Translations under genes and position numbers: made by a program | Notes under the pieces: generated by a model | Told to the model about the DNA's origin: nothing | Seen by the model: only the letters and a program-made list of their open reading frames with translations | Databases searched by the model: none | Shown here: positions 33,921 to 42,137 of the stretch, piece after piece | How positions within the stretch are numbered: the stretch's first letter is position 1 | Layout of the letters: each line of letters begins with the position of its first letter | Assembly (NCBI RefSeq): GCF_004283755.1 | Contig: NZ_SHMH01000008.1 | Coordinates: 62,001-126,000 of the forward strand | From: Pseudoxanthomonas winnipegensis | Lineage (GTDB): Bacteria > Pseudomonadota > Gammaproteobacteria > Xanthomonadales > Xanthomonadaceae | Length of the DNA stretch: 64,000 nucleotides | Direction: 5' to 3'

Positions 33921-35261
33921 GTGGCCCGTTCCCCGCGCATCGACAAGACCCCGTTCGACCTTGAGATCCACGACCTGAGCCACGACGGCCGCGGCGTGGC
34001 CCGCCGTCCCCCCACCGTACCCGGCGAATCGGGCAAGGCCGTGTTCGTCACCGGCGCGCTGCCGGGCGAGCGGGTGCGGGTGGAGCAGACCGCGCGCAGC
34101 AAGCACTTCGACGAGGCGCGCACGCTGGAAGTGCTCGACGCCTCGCCCGACCGCGTCACGCCGCGCTGCCCGCACTTCGGCACCTGCGGCGGCTGCGTGC
34201 TGCAGCATCTGGAAGAGACCAAGCAGATCGCCTACAAGCAGCACACGCTGCTGGAGAATCTGGCGCGCATCGGCCACGTCGCGCCGGCCAGCATGCTGCC
34301 GGTGCTGCACGAAGGCAGCTGGGGCTACCGGCGCAAGGGCCGCTTCTCGGTGCGGCGCGTGGAGAAGAAGGACAAGACCCTGGTGGGTTTCCGCGAGCAG
34401 GATCCGCGCTTCGTCGCCGACCTGCGGCAATGCCATACGCTGATCCCGCAGATCGGTTTCCGCATCGAGGCGCTGGCGCAGTGCATCGACCGCCTGGCCG
34501 GGCGCGCGGACATCCCGCAGATCGAGTTCATCGCCGGCGACGCGGCCATCGCGCTGGTGGTGCGCCACCTGGCGCCGCTGGTGCAGGACGATCTGGACAT
34601 CCTGACCGCCTTCGCCCAGGAGCAGGACTTCGCCATCCTCCTGCAGCCGGGCGGCAACCACACCGTGCATCCGCTGTGGCCGGCGCAGGTGCCGCTGTCC
34701 TTCCGGCTGGCGCCGTGGGACATCGAGCTGGCGTTCCGGCCGCTGGACTTCATCCAGGTCAACGGCAAGCTCAACGAGAAGATGATCGCGCATGCCTTCG
34801 CGCTGCTGGATCCGCAGCCGGGCGAGCGCGTGCTGGACCTGTTCTGCGGCCTGGGCAACTTCACCCTGCCGCTGGCGCGGCTGGTGGGCGAGGTGGTCGG
34901 CGTGGAGGGCGAGGCCGGGTTGGTGGCGCGCGCGCAGGAGAACGCGCGGCGCAACGGGCTGTCCAATGCGCAGTTCTTCGCCGCCGACCTGACCAGCGAC
35001 CAGCGCGATGCGCCGTGGATGCGCGCCGGCTTCGACAAGCTGCTGCTGGATCCGCCGCGCTCGGGCGCGATCGACGTGCTGCGGCAGCTGCCGCTGCAAC
35101 AGTTCTCGCGCATCGTCTACGTCAGCTGCCATCCCGGCTCGCTGGCGCGCGATGCGGGCTATCTGGTCAACGAGTTCGGCTTCAGGCTGGTGTCGGCGGG
35201 GGCGATGGACATGTTTCCGCAGACCGCGCATGTGGAGTCGATCGCGTTGTTCGAGCGGTAG
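33921..35261 (+). CDS. rlmD: 23S rRNA (uracil-1939-C5)-methyltransferase RlmD
   Basis: A protein of 446 residues. The N-terminal TRAM domain shows LEIHDLSHDGRGVAR. The iron-sulfur cysteines are CPHFGTCGGC plus Cys in ADLRQCHTLI. The SAM-binding region is VLDLFCGLGNFTLPLA, the catalytic motifs LLDPPRSGA and VSCHPGSLARD (nucleophilic Cys). It methylates U1939 of 23S rRNA. GTG 33921 gives the usual N-terminus. The operon neighbour downstream is separated by a repeat array. Confidence 0.94.
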   Translation: MARSPRIDKTPFDLEIHDLSHDGRGVARRPPTVPGESGKAVFVTGALPGERVRVEQTARSKHFDEARTLEVLDASPDRVTPRCPHFGTCGGCVLQHLEETKQIAYKQHTLLENLARIGHVAPASMLPVLHEGSWGYRRKGRFSVRRVEKKDKTLVGFREQDPRFVADLRQCHTLIPQIGFRIEALAQCIDRLAGRADIPQIEFIAGDAAIALVVRHLAPLVQDDLDILTAFAQEQDFAILLQPGGNHTVHPLWPAQVPLSFRLAPWDIELAFRPLDFIQVNGKLNEKMIAHAFALLDPQPGERVLDLFCGLGNFTLPLARLVGEVVGVEGEAGLVARAQENARRNGLSNAQFFAADLTSDQRDAPWMRAGFDKLLLDPPRSGAIDVLRQLPLQQFSRIVYVSCHPGSLARDAGYLVNEFGFRLVSAGAMDMFPQTAHVESIALFER

Positions 35262-35269
35262 TGACACCG

Positions 35270-35418
35270 CTCCCTCCCTTTCGCGCAGCGAAGGGGAGCT
35301 CGAAATTGCGGCTAGCGATTGAGGGGGAGGGGTCGCTCTTCGCGGGCAAGCACGAGCAAGAGCAGAAGCAACCCCACCCCAACCCTCCCCTTTGCGCTGC
35401 GCGCAAAAGGGAGGGGGC
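35270..35418. repeat. CCCTCCC / GCGAAGGGGAG repeat array
   Basis: Inverted blocks CTCCCTTTCGCGCAGCGAAG (35275-35294) and the downstream CCTCCCCTTTGCGCTGCGCG (about 35384-35403) are each palindromic around GCGCAGCGC-like centres and together form a larger inverted repeat. GAGCAAGAGCAGAAGCAACC lies between. Related arrays occur at 38885-39041 and 45591-45710. Confidence 0.75.
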
Positions 35419-35462
35419 AAGAGCAGACGCGCCTCCTTGTCCCCCCCACACACAGGCAACCC

Positions 35463-35990
35463 ATGGGCATCGAAATCGAACGCAAGTTCCTGCTGGCTAA
35501 CGAGGGGTGGCGCGCGGCGGCGCATCGCGCCATCCCGATGGCGCAGGGCTATCTCAACGACCTGTCGGTGGTGTCCGGCGGCGCGCAGCTGGCCTCGGTG
35601 CGGGTGCGCCTGGAGGGCGAGGCGGCGGCGCTGAACATCAAGTCGCGCCAGCTGGGGCATACGCGCCAGGAGTTCGAGTACCCGATCCCGGTCGCCGACG
35701 CCCAGGCCCTGCTGCAGCTGTGCGTGGGCGGGCGCGTGGAGAAGACCCGGCACCTGGTGCAGGTCGGCGCGCACCTGTGGGAGATCGACGCGTTCGCCGG
35801 CGACAACGCCGGGCTGGTGGTGGCCGAGATCGAGCTGGCCCACGCCGATGAACCGTTCGAGCGCCCGGCCTGGCTCGGCGCGGAAGTGACCGACCAGCCG
35901 CGCTACTACAACCTGGCGCTGGCCGACCGGCCGTATGCGCAATGGAGCGAGGCCGAGCGCGCGCCCCAAAGCTCCGGCACGGCGGGCTGA
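35463..35990 (+). CDS. CYTH domain protein (triphosphatase-like)
   Basis: A protein of 175 residues that opens with the ExExK signature of CYTH enzymes (GIEIERKFLL), followed by ASVRVRLEGE, LNIKSRQLGHTRQEFEYPI, WEIDAFAGDNAGLVVAEIEL and PRYYNLALA. These residues line a metal- and triphosphate-binding tunnel. Short CYTH proteins of this class are usually inorganic triphosphatases. ATG 35463 was chosen because the ExExK motif must lie at the extreme N-terminus. Confidence 0.88.
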   Translation: MGIEIERKFLLANEGWRAAAHRAIPMAQGYLNDLSVVSGGAQLASVRVRLEGEAAALNIKSRQLGHTRQEFEYPIPVADAQALLQLCVGGRVEKTRHLVQVGAHLWEIDAFAGDNAGLVVAEIELAHADEPFERPAWLGAEVTDQPRYYNLALADRPYAQWSEAERAPQSSGTAG

Positions 35991-36042
35991 ACCGGGCCGC
36001 CTCCCGCGTCCGGCGCCCATGCCGCCCGCCGACTTGTGCTTC

Positions 36043-36051
36043 TGCGACAAT
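36043..36051 (+). promoter_or_regulatory. Extended -10 promoter of nagZ (TGCGACAAT)
   Basis: TGCGACAAT lies 42 bases upstream of the nagZ ATG and is identical to the element before rlmD, including the preceding CTTC. Confidence 0.55.
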
Positions 36052-36093
36052 CTTGACCCCCCGCGCAAGCGCGGCTCACGGAGTTTCGACCCA

Positions 36094-37095
36094 ATGCTCG
36101 TGATCGGCCTGGCCGGCACCGAACTGGCCCCCAGGGAACGCGACTGGCTGCAGCACGATGCGGTGGCCGGGGTGATCCTGTTCGCGCGCAACTTCGCCTC
36201 GCGCGAACAGGTCGCGGCGCTGAGCGCGTCGATCCGGGAGGCCGCACCGCGTCCGGTGCTGGTCTGCGTGGACCAGGAAGGCGGGCGCGTGCAGCGCTTC
36301 CGCGACGGCTACGCCGCGCTGCCGCCGCTGGCCAGCTTCGGCGCGCAGTACGCGACCGATCCGGCCGGTGCGCTGGAAGCGGCGCGCGAGCACGCCTGGC
36401 TGATGGCGAGCCAGGTGCGCGCCAGCGGCGTAGACCTGAGCTTCGCCCCGGTGGTCGACCTGGGCCGCGGCAACCGCGCCATCGGCGACCGCGCCTTCGC
36501 CGCCGACCCGCAGGTGGTGGCCGCGCTCACCCGCGCCTACGTGGCCGGCATGCACGCGGCCGACATGGCCGCCACGCTCAAGCATTTCCCCGGCCACGGC
36601 ACCGTGCTGGAGGACACCCACGTCGATGTCGCCACCGATCCGCGCCCGCTGGACGAACTGCAGGCGCAGGACCTGGTGCCCTTCGCCGCCGGCATCGATG
36701 CCGGGGCCGATGCGGTGATGATGGCGCACGTGGTCTACCCGGCGGTGGCGCCGGAGCCGGCCGGCTATTCGCCGCGCTGGGTGCGCCTGCTGCGCGAGGA
36801 GCTGGGCTTCCGCGGCGTGGTGTTCTCCGACGACATTTCCATGGCCGCCGCGCACGCTGCCGGCGGCGTCGCCCGGCGCGTGGCGCTGCACCTGGACGCC
36901 GGCTGCGACGTGGTGCTGGCCTGCCATCCCGAGGTCGTCGACGAGGCGCTGCGCGCCGTCGAAGGCCGCTCACTCAACACCGCCGCGCTGATCGGGCTGA
37001 TCGGCCGCGGCCCGCGCGCGTGGGAAGGCCTGCTGGCCGATACGCGCCACGAATCCGCGCTCGCGCGCCTGTCATTGCCCAAGGGAACCGCCTGA
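36094..37095 (+). CDS. nagZ: Beta-N-acetylhexosaminidase NagZ (GH3)
   Basis: A protein of 333 residues. It carries CVDQEGGRVQRF, APVVDLGRGNRAIGDRAF, the His-containing loop KHFPGHGTVLEDTHVD and the nucleophile Asp in VFSDDISMAAA. It removes GlcNAc from anhydromuropeptides in cytosolic cell-wall recycling and can influence AmpC induction. The stop overlaps the hpt start (TGATG), so nagZ-hpt-mtnP form an operon. Confidence 0.95.
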   Translation: MLVIGLAGTELAPRERDWLQHDAVAGVILFARNFASREQVAALSASIREAAPRPVLVCVDQEGGRVQRFRDGYAALPPLASFGAQYATDPAGALEAAREHAWLMASQVRASGVDLSFAPVVDLGRGNRAIGDRAFAADPQVVAALTRAYVAGMHAADMAATLKHFPGHGTVLEDTHVDVATDPRPLDELQAQDLVPFAAGIDAGADAVMMAHVVYPAVAPEPAGYSPRWVRLLREELGFRGVVFSDDISMAAAHAAGGVARRVALHLDAGCDVVLACHPEVVDEALRAVEGRSLNTAALIGLIGRGPRAWEGLLADTRHESALARLSLPKGTA

Positions 37096-37661
37096 TGTCC
37101 AACACCGCTCCGACCATCCGCCAGGCCCTGGCCAACGCCGACCTGCTGGTGGATCGCCCGACCATCGATGCCGCCATCACCACGATGGCCGACGCCATCG
37201 CGCGCGACTACGCCGGCGAGGTGCCGGTGTTCCTGACCATCATGCATGGCGGCCTGCCCTTCGCCGGCCAGCTGTCGCTGGAGCTGGGCCTGCGCGGCCT
37301 GGACCTGCAGTACGACTACCTGCACGCCACCCGCTACCGCGGCGAGACCGAAGGCGGCGAGCTGGTGTGGAAGCACCGCCCGGCCACCGCGCTGTACGGC
37401 CGCCGCGTGCTGCTGGTCGACGACATCCTCGACGAGGGCCTGACCCTGCTGGCCGTGCGCCAGTGGTGCCTGGAGCAGGGCGCCACCGACGTGCGCATCG
37501 CCGCGCTCACCGTCAAGCGCCACGACCGCGCGGTAGCCGAGGTCTCGGCCGACTACGTCGGCGTGGAAGTGCCGGACCGCTACGTGTTCGGCTTCGGCAT
37601 GGACGTGCACGAGCACCTGCGCAACCTGCCGGCCATCTACGCGATGAAGGAGGACGTGTGA
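37095..37661 (+). CDS. hpt: Hypoxanthine-guanine phosphoribosyltransferase
   Basis: A protein of 188 residues. The PRPP loop is RVLLVDDILDEGLTLLAV, and PVFLTIMHGGLPFAGQLSL precedes it. It salvages hypoxanthine and guanine with PRPP. It overlaps nagZ by one base and the next gene by four, and the downstream phosphorylase could supply its substrate hypoxanthine. Confidence 0.92.
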   Translation: MSNTAPTIRQALANADLLVDRPTIDAAITTMADAIARDYAGEVPVFLTIMHGGLPFAGQLSLELGLRGLDLQYDYLHATRYRGETEGGELVWKHRPATALYGRRVLLVDDILDEGLTLLAVRQWCLEQGATDVRIAALTVKRHDRAVAEVSADYVGVEVPDRYVFGFGMDVHEHLRNLPAIYAMKEDV

Positions 37662-38404
37662 GCCAGCACATCGACCTGGCCGTCATCGGCGGCACCGGCG
37701 TCTACAAGCTGGCCACGCTGGACGATGTCGAAACCCGCCACGTCGACACGCCCTACGGCGCGCCCTCGGGTCCGGTGCGGGTGGGCACGGTGCTGGGCCG
37801 GCGCGTGGCCTTCCTGGCGCGGCATGGCGAGGGTCATTCGCTGCCGCCGCACAAGGTCAACTACCGCGCCAACCTGGCCGCGCTCAAGCAGCTCGGCGCC
37901 ACGCGCGTGCTGGCGCTCAATACGGTCGGCGGCATCACCGAGCGCTTCGGCCCGCGCGTGCTGGCCTGCCCGGACCAGCTCATCGACTACACCTGGGGCC
38001 GCATCTCCACGCTGTGCGAGGAGGGCGGCGAGGTGCTGCACGTGGACTTCGGCGATCCCTACACGCCGATGCTGCGCCACAAGGTGCTGGCCGCGGCGCG
38101 GGTGACGGGGGTGAAGGTGGTCGACGGCGGCTGCTACGGCGCCACCCAGGGCCCGCGCCTGGAAACCAAGGCGGAAATCGCGCGCATGAAGCGCGACGGC
38201 TGCGACCTGGTCGGCATGACCGGCATGCCCGAGGCCGGCCTGGCGCGTGAGCTGGGCCTGGACTACGCCTGCCTGGCGATCGTGGCCAACTGGGCCGCCG
38301 GCTGCGGCACCGGCGAGGAGATCACCATGGCCGAGGTGCTGGCCAATGTGGAGGCGGCGTCCGCTGGGATGGCCGAGTTGGTGGGCGAACTGGCGCGCGG
38401 GTGA
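37658..38404 (+). CDS. S-methyl-5'-thioinosine phosphorylase (MTAP family)
   Basis: A protein of 248 residues. It carries [11 protein letters not shown] (phosphate loop), [31 protein letters not shown] and [10 protein letters not shown] with [17 protein letters not shown]. Members from Pseudomonas cleave methylthioinosine to hypoxanthine and methylthioribose-1-phosphate; others act on methylthioadenosine. The GTGA overlap with hpt fits a pathway in which the released hypoxanthine is reused at once. Substrate assignment is inferred. Confidence 0.88.
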   Translation: MSQHIDLAVIGGTGVYKLATLDDVETRHVDTPYGAPSGPVRVGTVLGRRVAFLARHGEGHSLPPHKVNYRANLAALKQLGATRVLALNTVGGITERFGPRVLACPDQLIDYTWGRISTLCEEGGEVLHVDFGDPYTPMLRHKVLAAARVTGVKVVDGGCYGATQGPRLETKAEIARMKRDGCDLVGMTGMPEAGLARELGLDYACLAIVANWAAGCGTGEEITMAEVLANVEAASAGMAELVGELARG

Positions 38405-38433
38405 TTGTCAAGCTCCCCGCGTCTTTGCATACT
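38405..38433 (+). promoter_or_regulatory. Sigma-70 promoter of the cold-shock gene
   Basis: TTGTCA at 38405-38410 and CATACT at 38428-38433 are 17 bases apart, immediately after the mtnP-like stop. The expected start near 38440 gives a 5' leader of about 55 bases before the csp ATG. Confidence 0.6.
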
Positions 38434-38495
38434 CGGAATTGCGCGGCTACCTGGCAGCGCAACACCACCGATCCAATCTGGGGATACAAAGAGCT

Positions 38496-38702
38496 ATGCC
38501 ATACGGTACCGTCAAGTGGTTCAACGATGCGAAGGGCTTCGGATTCATCGCGCCGGAAGATGGCAGCGCCGATGTCTTCGCGCATCACACCGCGATCAAC
38601 GCCAAAGGCTTCCGCACCCTGCAGGAAGGCCAGCGCGTGAGCTACGAGGTGACGCAGGGCCCCAAGGGCGCGCAGGCGTCCAACATCACCCCGGCCACCT
38701 GA
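38496..38702 (+). CDS. Cold-shock protein (CspA family)
   Basis: A protein of 68 residues. RNP1 [11 protein letters not shown] and RNP2-like DVFAHHTAI are present; the N-terminus [17 protein letters not shown] is typical. It binds single-stranded RNA or DNA as an RNA chaperone. The family usually has VFVHF in RNP2; here it is VFAHH. It has its own promoter and an intrinsic terminator, so it is monocistronic. Confidence 0.96.
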   Translation: MPYGTVKWFNDAKGFGFIAPEDGSADVFAHHTAINAKGFRTLQEGQRVSYEVTQGPKGAQASNITPAT

Positions 38703-38731
38703 AGAAGCCGATCTCGCACCGTTTTCTTGAA

Positions 38732-38753
38732 CCCCGCTCCGGCGGGGTTTTTT
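38732..38753 (+). terminator. Intrinsic terminator of the cold-shock gene
   Basis: CCCCGC, loop TCCG, GCGGGG followed by TTTTTT, 30 bases after the csp stop. Confidence 0.92.
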
Positions 38754-38884
38754 ATGGCCGTTCTCCTGCGTCTGGCTGATACCAATGCGTGGCCGGCAAG
38801 ACCACTTCGCCAACCAGCCTCGACCCGGCCGGACGTGGATCCCCGGCTCGGTCCGCCATCTAAGGCGGACCGAGCCGCGCTTTG

Positions 38885-39041
38885 CCCCCTCCCTTTCGCC
38901 GAAGGCGAAGGGGAGCTCGAAGTCGCGAACTAGCGACTGAGGGGGTGGGGTGCTTTTGCTCTTCGCTTCGGTGGCTTGCCCGGTAAAGCCCCCGACCCCT
39001 CCCCATCCCTCCCCTTCGCCTATGGCGAAAGGGAGGGGGCC
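38885..39041. repeat. CCCTCCC / GCGAAGGGGAG repeat array
   Basis: CCCTCCCTTTCGCCGAAGGC starts the array and CTCCCCTTCGCCTATGGCGA closes it, the two forming a large inverted repeat with smaller palindromes inside. GGGTGCTTTTGCTCTTCG sits between, similar to the copies at 35270 and 45591. Confidence 0.75.
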
Positions 39042-39136
39042 TCAAGTCGATAACTTCCCGTCACTGATCGCGTTGTGCGCAACGGAGGGGTTAGCACGAC
39101 CCCGCAAACCGAAGTCCTGTGAGCTGACGTGCGCGG

Positions 39137-39248
39137 CAGCGGGCCGGCGGGCGGTGGCCGCGCCTAGCGAGGCAGGATGCCGAGCGCCTTAAGGCAGGGC
39201 AGGATGCCCTGACCGAGGGAAAAGCGGCCACCGCCCGCCGGACCGCTG
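39137..39248. repeat. 112-bp element with 25-bp inverted ends
   Basis: The left end (39137-39161, beginning CAGCGGGCCGGC) and the right end (39224-39248, ending GGACCGCTG) are inverted copies with 24 of 25 positions matching. Between them lie two smaller palindromes, GGCAGGATGCC near 39171 and CAGGGCAGGATGCCCTG near 39195. A truncated copy of the left end and its flank is found near 3413-3495. There is no coding capacity; it looks like a non-autonomous mobile repeat. Confidence 0.8.
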
Positions 39249-39422
39249 CCCCTCCGAAGCCGGACCGCTCAGAACTGGCGGTTCCTCGATCGAGAGAAGA
39301 TCTAGTTGCCGGAAACCTTCGGCCGTCGCCAGCCGCAATGGATCGTTGCGCGGCGTGGCGGTACTGTCGGCGGCGCGGCGTCGCCATCATCTGGCCAGAC
39401 GCAAGCCTTCTGGAGTAACGCC

Positions 39423-40277
39423 ATGAACGACACCGCCCATGCGGCCCGCATCGTCCGTACCGTGCGCGGCATGCCCGCCTCCGACGGCGCCGGGGTCAAG
39501 CTGACCCGCGTGATCGGCACGCCCGAGCTGCCGGATCTGGATCCGTTCCTGATGCTGGACGAGTTCGGCACCGACAAGGCCGAGGACTACCTGGCCGGCT
39601 TCCCCGAGCACCCGCACCGCGGCTTCGAGACGGTGACCTACATGCTCGACGGGCGCATGCGCCACCGCGACAACCATGGCAACGAAGGCCTGCTCACCCC
39701 GGGCAGCGTGCAGTGGATGACCGCCGGGCGCGGCCTGGTGCATTCGGAGATGCCCGAGCAGGAATCCGGCCGCATGCGCGGCTTCCAGCTGTGGGTCAAC
39801 CTGCCGGCCAAGGACAAGATGACCGCGCCCAGGTACCAGGAATTCGCCCCCGAGCGCATCCCGGTGGCCACGCCGGCCGAGGGCGTGGAGGTCAAGGTGA
39901 TCGCCGGTGCGGTCGGCGAGGTGACCGGCCCGATCGTGCAGCCGGCGACCGACCCGCTCTACCTGGACATCGCGCTGGCGCCCGGCGCGCGCTGGACCTA
40001 CACCCTGCCCGCAGGCCACAACGCCTTCGCCTATGCCTACGAAGGCGAGATCACGGTGGGCGAGGGCGAGGGCGCGCGCGAACTGCCCAGCCGCACGCTG
40101 GCGGTGCTCGGCGGCGGAGAGTCGCTGGTCCTGCGGGCCGGTGCGCAGGGCGCAAGCGTGATCCTGGTCGCCGGCCGGCCGCTGCGCGAGCCGGTGGTGC
40201 GCCACGGCCCGTTCGTCATGAACACCCGCCAGGAGCTAATGCAGGCCTTCGTCGATTTCCAGGAAGGCCGCTTCTAG
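39423..40277 (+). CDS. Pirin family protein (first of two)
   Basis: A protein of 284 residues. The bicupin signature includes FPEHPHRGFETVTYML (metal His, about 62-66), DGRMRHRDNHGNEGLLTPG and WMTAGRGLVHSEMP. Pirins are cupin iron proteins; some act as quercetin dioxygenases or redox sensors. ATG 39423 has TTCTGGAG 7 bases upstream. It is terminated by a strong shared hairpin. A second, diverged pirin gene lies at 41076-41939. Confidence 0.92.
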   Translation: MNDTAHAARIVRTVRGMPASDGAGVKLTRVIGTPELPDLDPFLMLDEFGTDKAEDYLAGFPEHPHRGFETVTYMLDGRMRHRDNHGNEGLLTPGSVQWMTAGRGLVHSEMPEQESGRMRGFQLWVNLPAKDKMTAPRYQEFAPERIPVATPAEGVEVKVIAGAVGEVTGPIVQPATDPLYLDIALAPGARWTYTLPAGHNAFAYAYEGEITVGEGEGARELPSRTLAVLGGGESLVLRAGAQGASVILVAGRPLREPVVRHGPFVMNTRQELMQAFVDFQEGRF

Positions 40278-40317
40278 CGCGAACCGGTCGGAAAGCCGCG
40301 TGCGCTGCCGCCGCAAA

Positions 40318-40350
40318 ACGAAAAGGCCGCCCTCGAGGCGGCCTTTTCGT
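40318..40350. terminator. Bidirectional terminator between convergent genes
   Basis: ACGAAAAGGCCGCC, loop CTCGA, GGCGGCCTTTTCGT: a perfect 14-bp stem with A-runs and T-runs on either side, serving the pirin gene (plus) and the small secreted protein gene (minus). Confidence 0.93.
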
Positions 40351-40365
40351 CGTCGGGACGATGGC

Positions 40366-40824
40366 TCAGCGGCGGGTGTTGGCGTCGGCCATCGAGGCAG
40401 GGTCGAAGCGCAGGGTGCCCACGGTGGCCATCGCCGCCTGCAGCGCGGCCTCGCTGGGGGCATCGATCCAGACCTGCGCCCAGCGCTCATCGCCCAGCTC
40501 GATCACGGCCATGCGGCTGCGCGCGTCGGGGCGATTGGCGATCCGGGTGTGGTACCAGCGCGCCTTGCGGCCGTCGATCTCGGTCTTCTCCTCGCGCGCG
40601 CCGGCCGGCTTGTCCGGCTCCTTGGCTGCCAGCATCACGCCGAAGGCCTGCTGGCCGGCGGCGTCGAGGGCCTTGCAGATCACCAGCGCGGCGGTGCCGC
40701 TGCGTTCCCAGTGCAGCCCGGTGCCGGCCGGCAACTGCGGGCAACCGGCCGTGGACTGGGCGGACGCGCCGGCGGCGGCCAGCGACAGCAGCAGGCCGGC
40801 GGCGGAGGCAAGGCAGGCTTTCAT
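40366..40824 (-). CDS. Small secreted protein of unknown function
   Basis: A protein of 152 residues. A signal peptide (MKACLASAAGLLLSLAAAG) ends at ASAQ near residue 23. The mature part has two Cys (AGCPQLP, LVICKAL) that could form a disulfide, and a compact alpha/beta pattern (HWERSGTAALVICKAL, EIDGRKARWYHTRIANR, RWAQVWIDAPSEAALQAAM). I do not recognise a family. The start at 40824 was preferred to an ATG 21 bases upstream because the signal peptide begins there. It faces the first pirin gene. Confidence 0.7.
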   Translation of the reverse strand: MKACLASAAGLLLSLAAAGASAQSTAGCPQLPAGTGLHWERSGTAALVICKALDAAGQQAFGVMLAAKEPDKPAGAREEKTEIDGRKARWYHTRIANRPDARSRMAVIELGDERWAQVWIDAPSEAALQAAMATVGTLRFDPASMADANTRR

Positions 40825-41075
40825 CGAACGATCCCCAATGCGCAAGGCGCATCACGCCAGGGGCGATGCGCGGTGGATGGAAGACGAACGCCTCGCCCGG
40901 GCCGTGCTGCGCACCCTGGGAGCTCCCCTGCGCGCCCGCACGCTGGTGCGGGCCGCCGGTCGACGCGTCGTGTGGGCGATGCCGGGCGCGCCGGCATCGC
41001 ACTGCAACATAAGCCAAACCCGGCCCCGCGTGTTGGTCCGGCGGAAGGCTTCGGCGCTGCCGAACGTGCGCCGCG

Positions 41076-41939
41076 TCAACGTTCCGGCAGGGGGATGAAC
41101 TCCGGATCGCCGGCGATGCGGCCGAAGCGGCCCTCCAGCCAGTCCTGCTTGGCCTGCTCGATGCGCTCCTTGGAGCTGGACACGAAGTTCCACCACAGAT
41201 GGCGCGGGCCATCGAGCGGCTCGCCGCCCACCAGCATGGCCTTCAGCGGCGTCTTGGCGCGCAGCACCGGGCGGGTGCCGCGCTCGAGCACGATCAGGTG
41301 GCGCATCGGCACATCGCTTCCGTCCAGCTGGGCCTGACCGTCCAGGATGTAGAGCGCGCGTTCGACCGCGCTGTCGTCGATGGCCAGCTCGGCCTCCGGC
41401 GCCAGATCCAGGGCGACGTTGAAGGTGTCCGAGTACACGCGCACCGGCGATTCGCGGCCCCAGGCGCGGCCGGCGATCACGCGCAGGCGCGCGCCATGCT
41501 GGTCCCAGTGCGGCAGGGTGGCGGCGGCATGGTGGTAGAACTCCGGCGCGACTTCCTCATCGGACTTCGGCAGCGCCACCCAGGTCTGCATGCCGTGCAG
41601 CGGCGCGTGGTCCACGCGCTCGGCCTGCGGGCTGCGCTCGGAATGGGTGATGCCGCGGCCGGCGGTCATCCAGTTCACGTCCCCGGGCCGGATGACCGTG
41701 TCCGAGCCGAGCGTGTCGCGGTGACCGATGGCGCCTTCCCACAGGAAGGTGACCGTGGCCAGACCGATATGCGGATGCGGGCGTACGTCGATGCCGTGCC
41801 CGGCGTCGAACTCGGCCGGCCCCATGTGATCGACGAACACGAACGGTCCCACGCTGCGCGCCTGCAGGGTGGGCACGGCGCGGCGGACCTGGAAACCGCC
41901 CAGGTCGTGCACGCGCGGTTCGATGACGGTGGCGGTCAT
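41076..41939 (-). CDS. Pirin family protein (second)
   Basis: A protein of 287 residues. RPHPHIGLATVTFLWEG holds the metal His pair, then VNWMTAGRGITHSERSP and the C-terminal cupin VLERGTRPVLRAKTPLKAML. It is clearly a different paralogue from the pirin at 39423 (HPHIGLAT against HPHRGFET). ATG 41939 follows an ACGCC spacer without a strong ribosome site. It is divergent from the LytTR regulator gene. Confidence 0.91.
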   Translation of the reverse strand: MTATVIEPRVHDLGGFQVRRAVPTLQARSVGPFVFVDHMGPAEFDAGHGIDVRPHPHIGLATVTFLWEGAIGHRDTLGSDTVIRPGDVNWMTAGRGITHSERSPQAERVDHAPLHGMQTWVALPKSDEEVAPEFYHHAAATLPHWDQHGARLRVIAGRAWGRESPVRVYSDTFNVALDLAPEAELAIDDSAVERALYILDGQAQLDGSDVPMRHLIVLERGTRPVLRAKTPLKAMLVGGEPLDGPRHLWWNFVSSSKERIEQAKQDWLEGRFGRIAGDPEFIPLPER

Positions 41940-42081
41940 TGGCGTCTGCTCCGGTTCGAAAGGCCGGCAGGATCGCATGCCGGCCGGGAGCTCGGCCTGA
42001 CGATCGCGCACAACGGATTGTTGCAGGTCGGGTAGCAAGTCCGTCACGCGGCGAACGGCATCCGGCCGCCGGGCCCATCGC

Positions 42082-42087
42082 TAAGAT
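42082..42087 (+). promoter_or_regulatory. Possible -10 box of the LytTR gene
   Basis: TAAGAT, preceded by GC, lies 50 bases before the LytTR gene start. It is the best -10-like sequence in the divergent spacer; no clear -35. Confidence 0.35.
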
Positions 42088-42137
42088 GCACGGGAGAAAG
42101 CCGGGCGCATGGGCTCGCCTGTCGCGCGGAACGAGTG

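Larger units (their letters stand above)
38703..39422. other. 720-base spacer made largely of repeats
   Basis: No gene is supported. The spacer holds the csp terminator (38732-38753), a TTCGCCAACC..CCTCGACCCGGCCG block (about 38807-38830) shared with the 3.1-kb region, a CCCTCCC/GCGAAGGGG array (38885-39041) and a long inverted repeat (39137-39248). Confidence 0.7.

Noticed and set aside
35270-35418. CRISPR-like array
   Set aside because: Units are inverted rather than direct, of unequal length and without unique spacers of constant size; no cas genes are present.
32709-36191. A 1160-residue minus-strand frame opposite recO, rlmD and the CYTH gene
   Set aside because: It has no recognisable domains and runs across well-supported genes on the other strand.
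38434-38495. Riboswitch or thermosensor in the cold-shock leader
   Set aside because: The leader of about 55 bases has no recognisable aptamer or strong alternative stems by eye.
40846-41075. Extra small gene between the secreted protein and the second pirin
   Set aside because: Open frames here lack ribosome sites, have shadow composition and match nothing I recognise.
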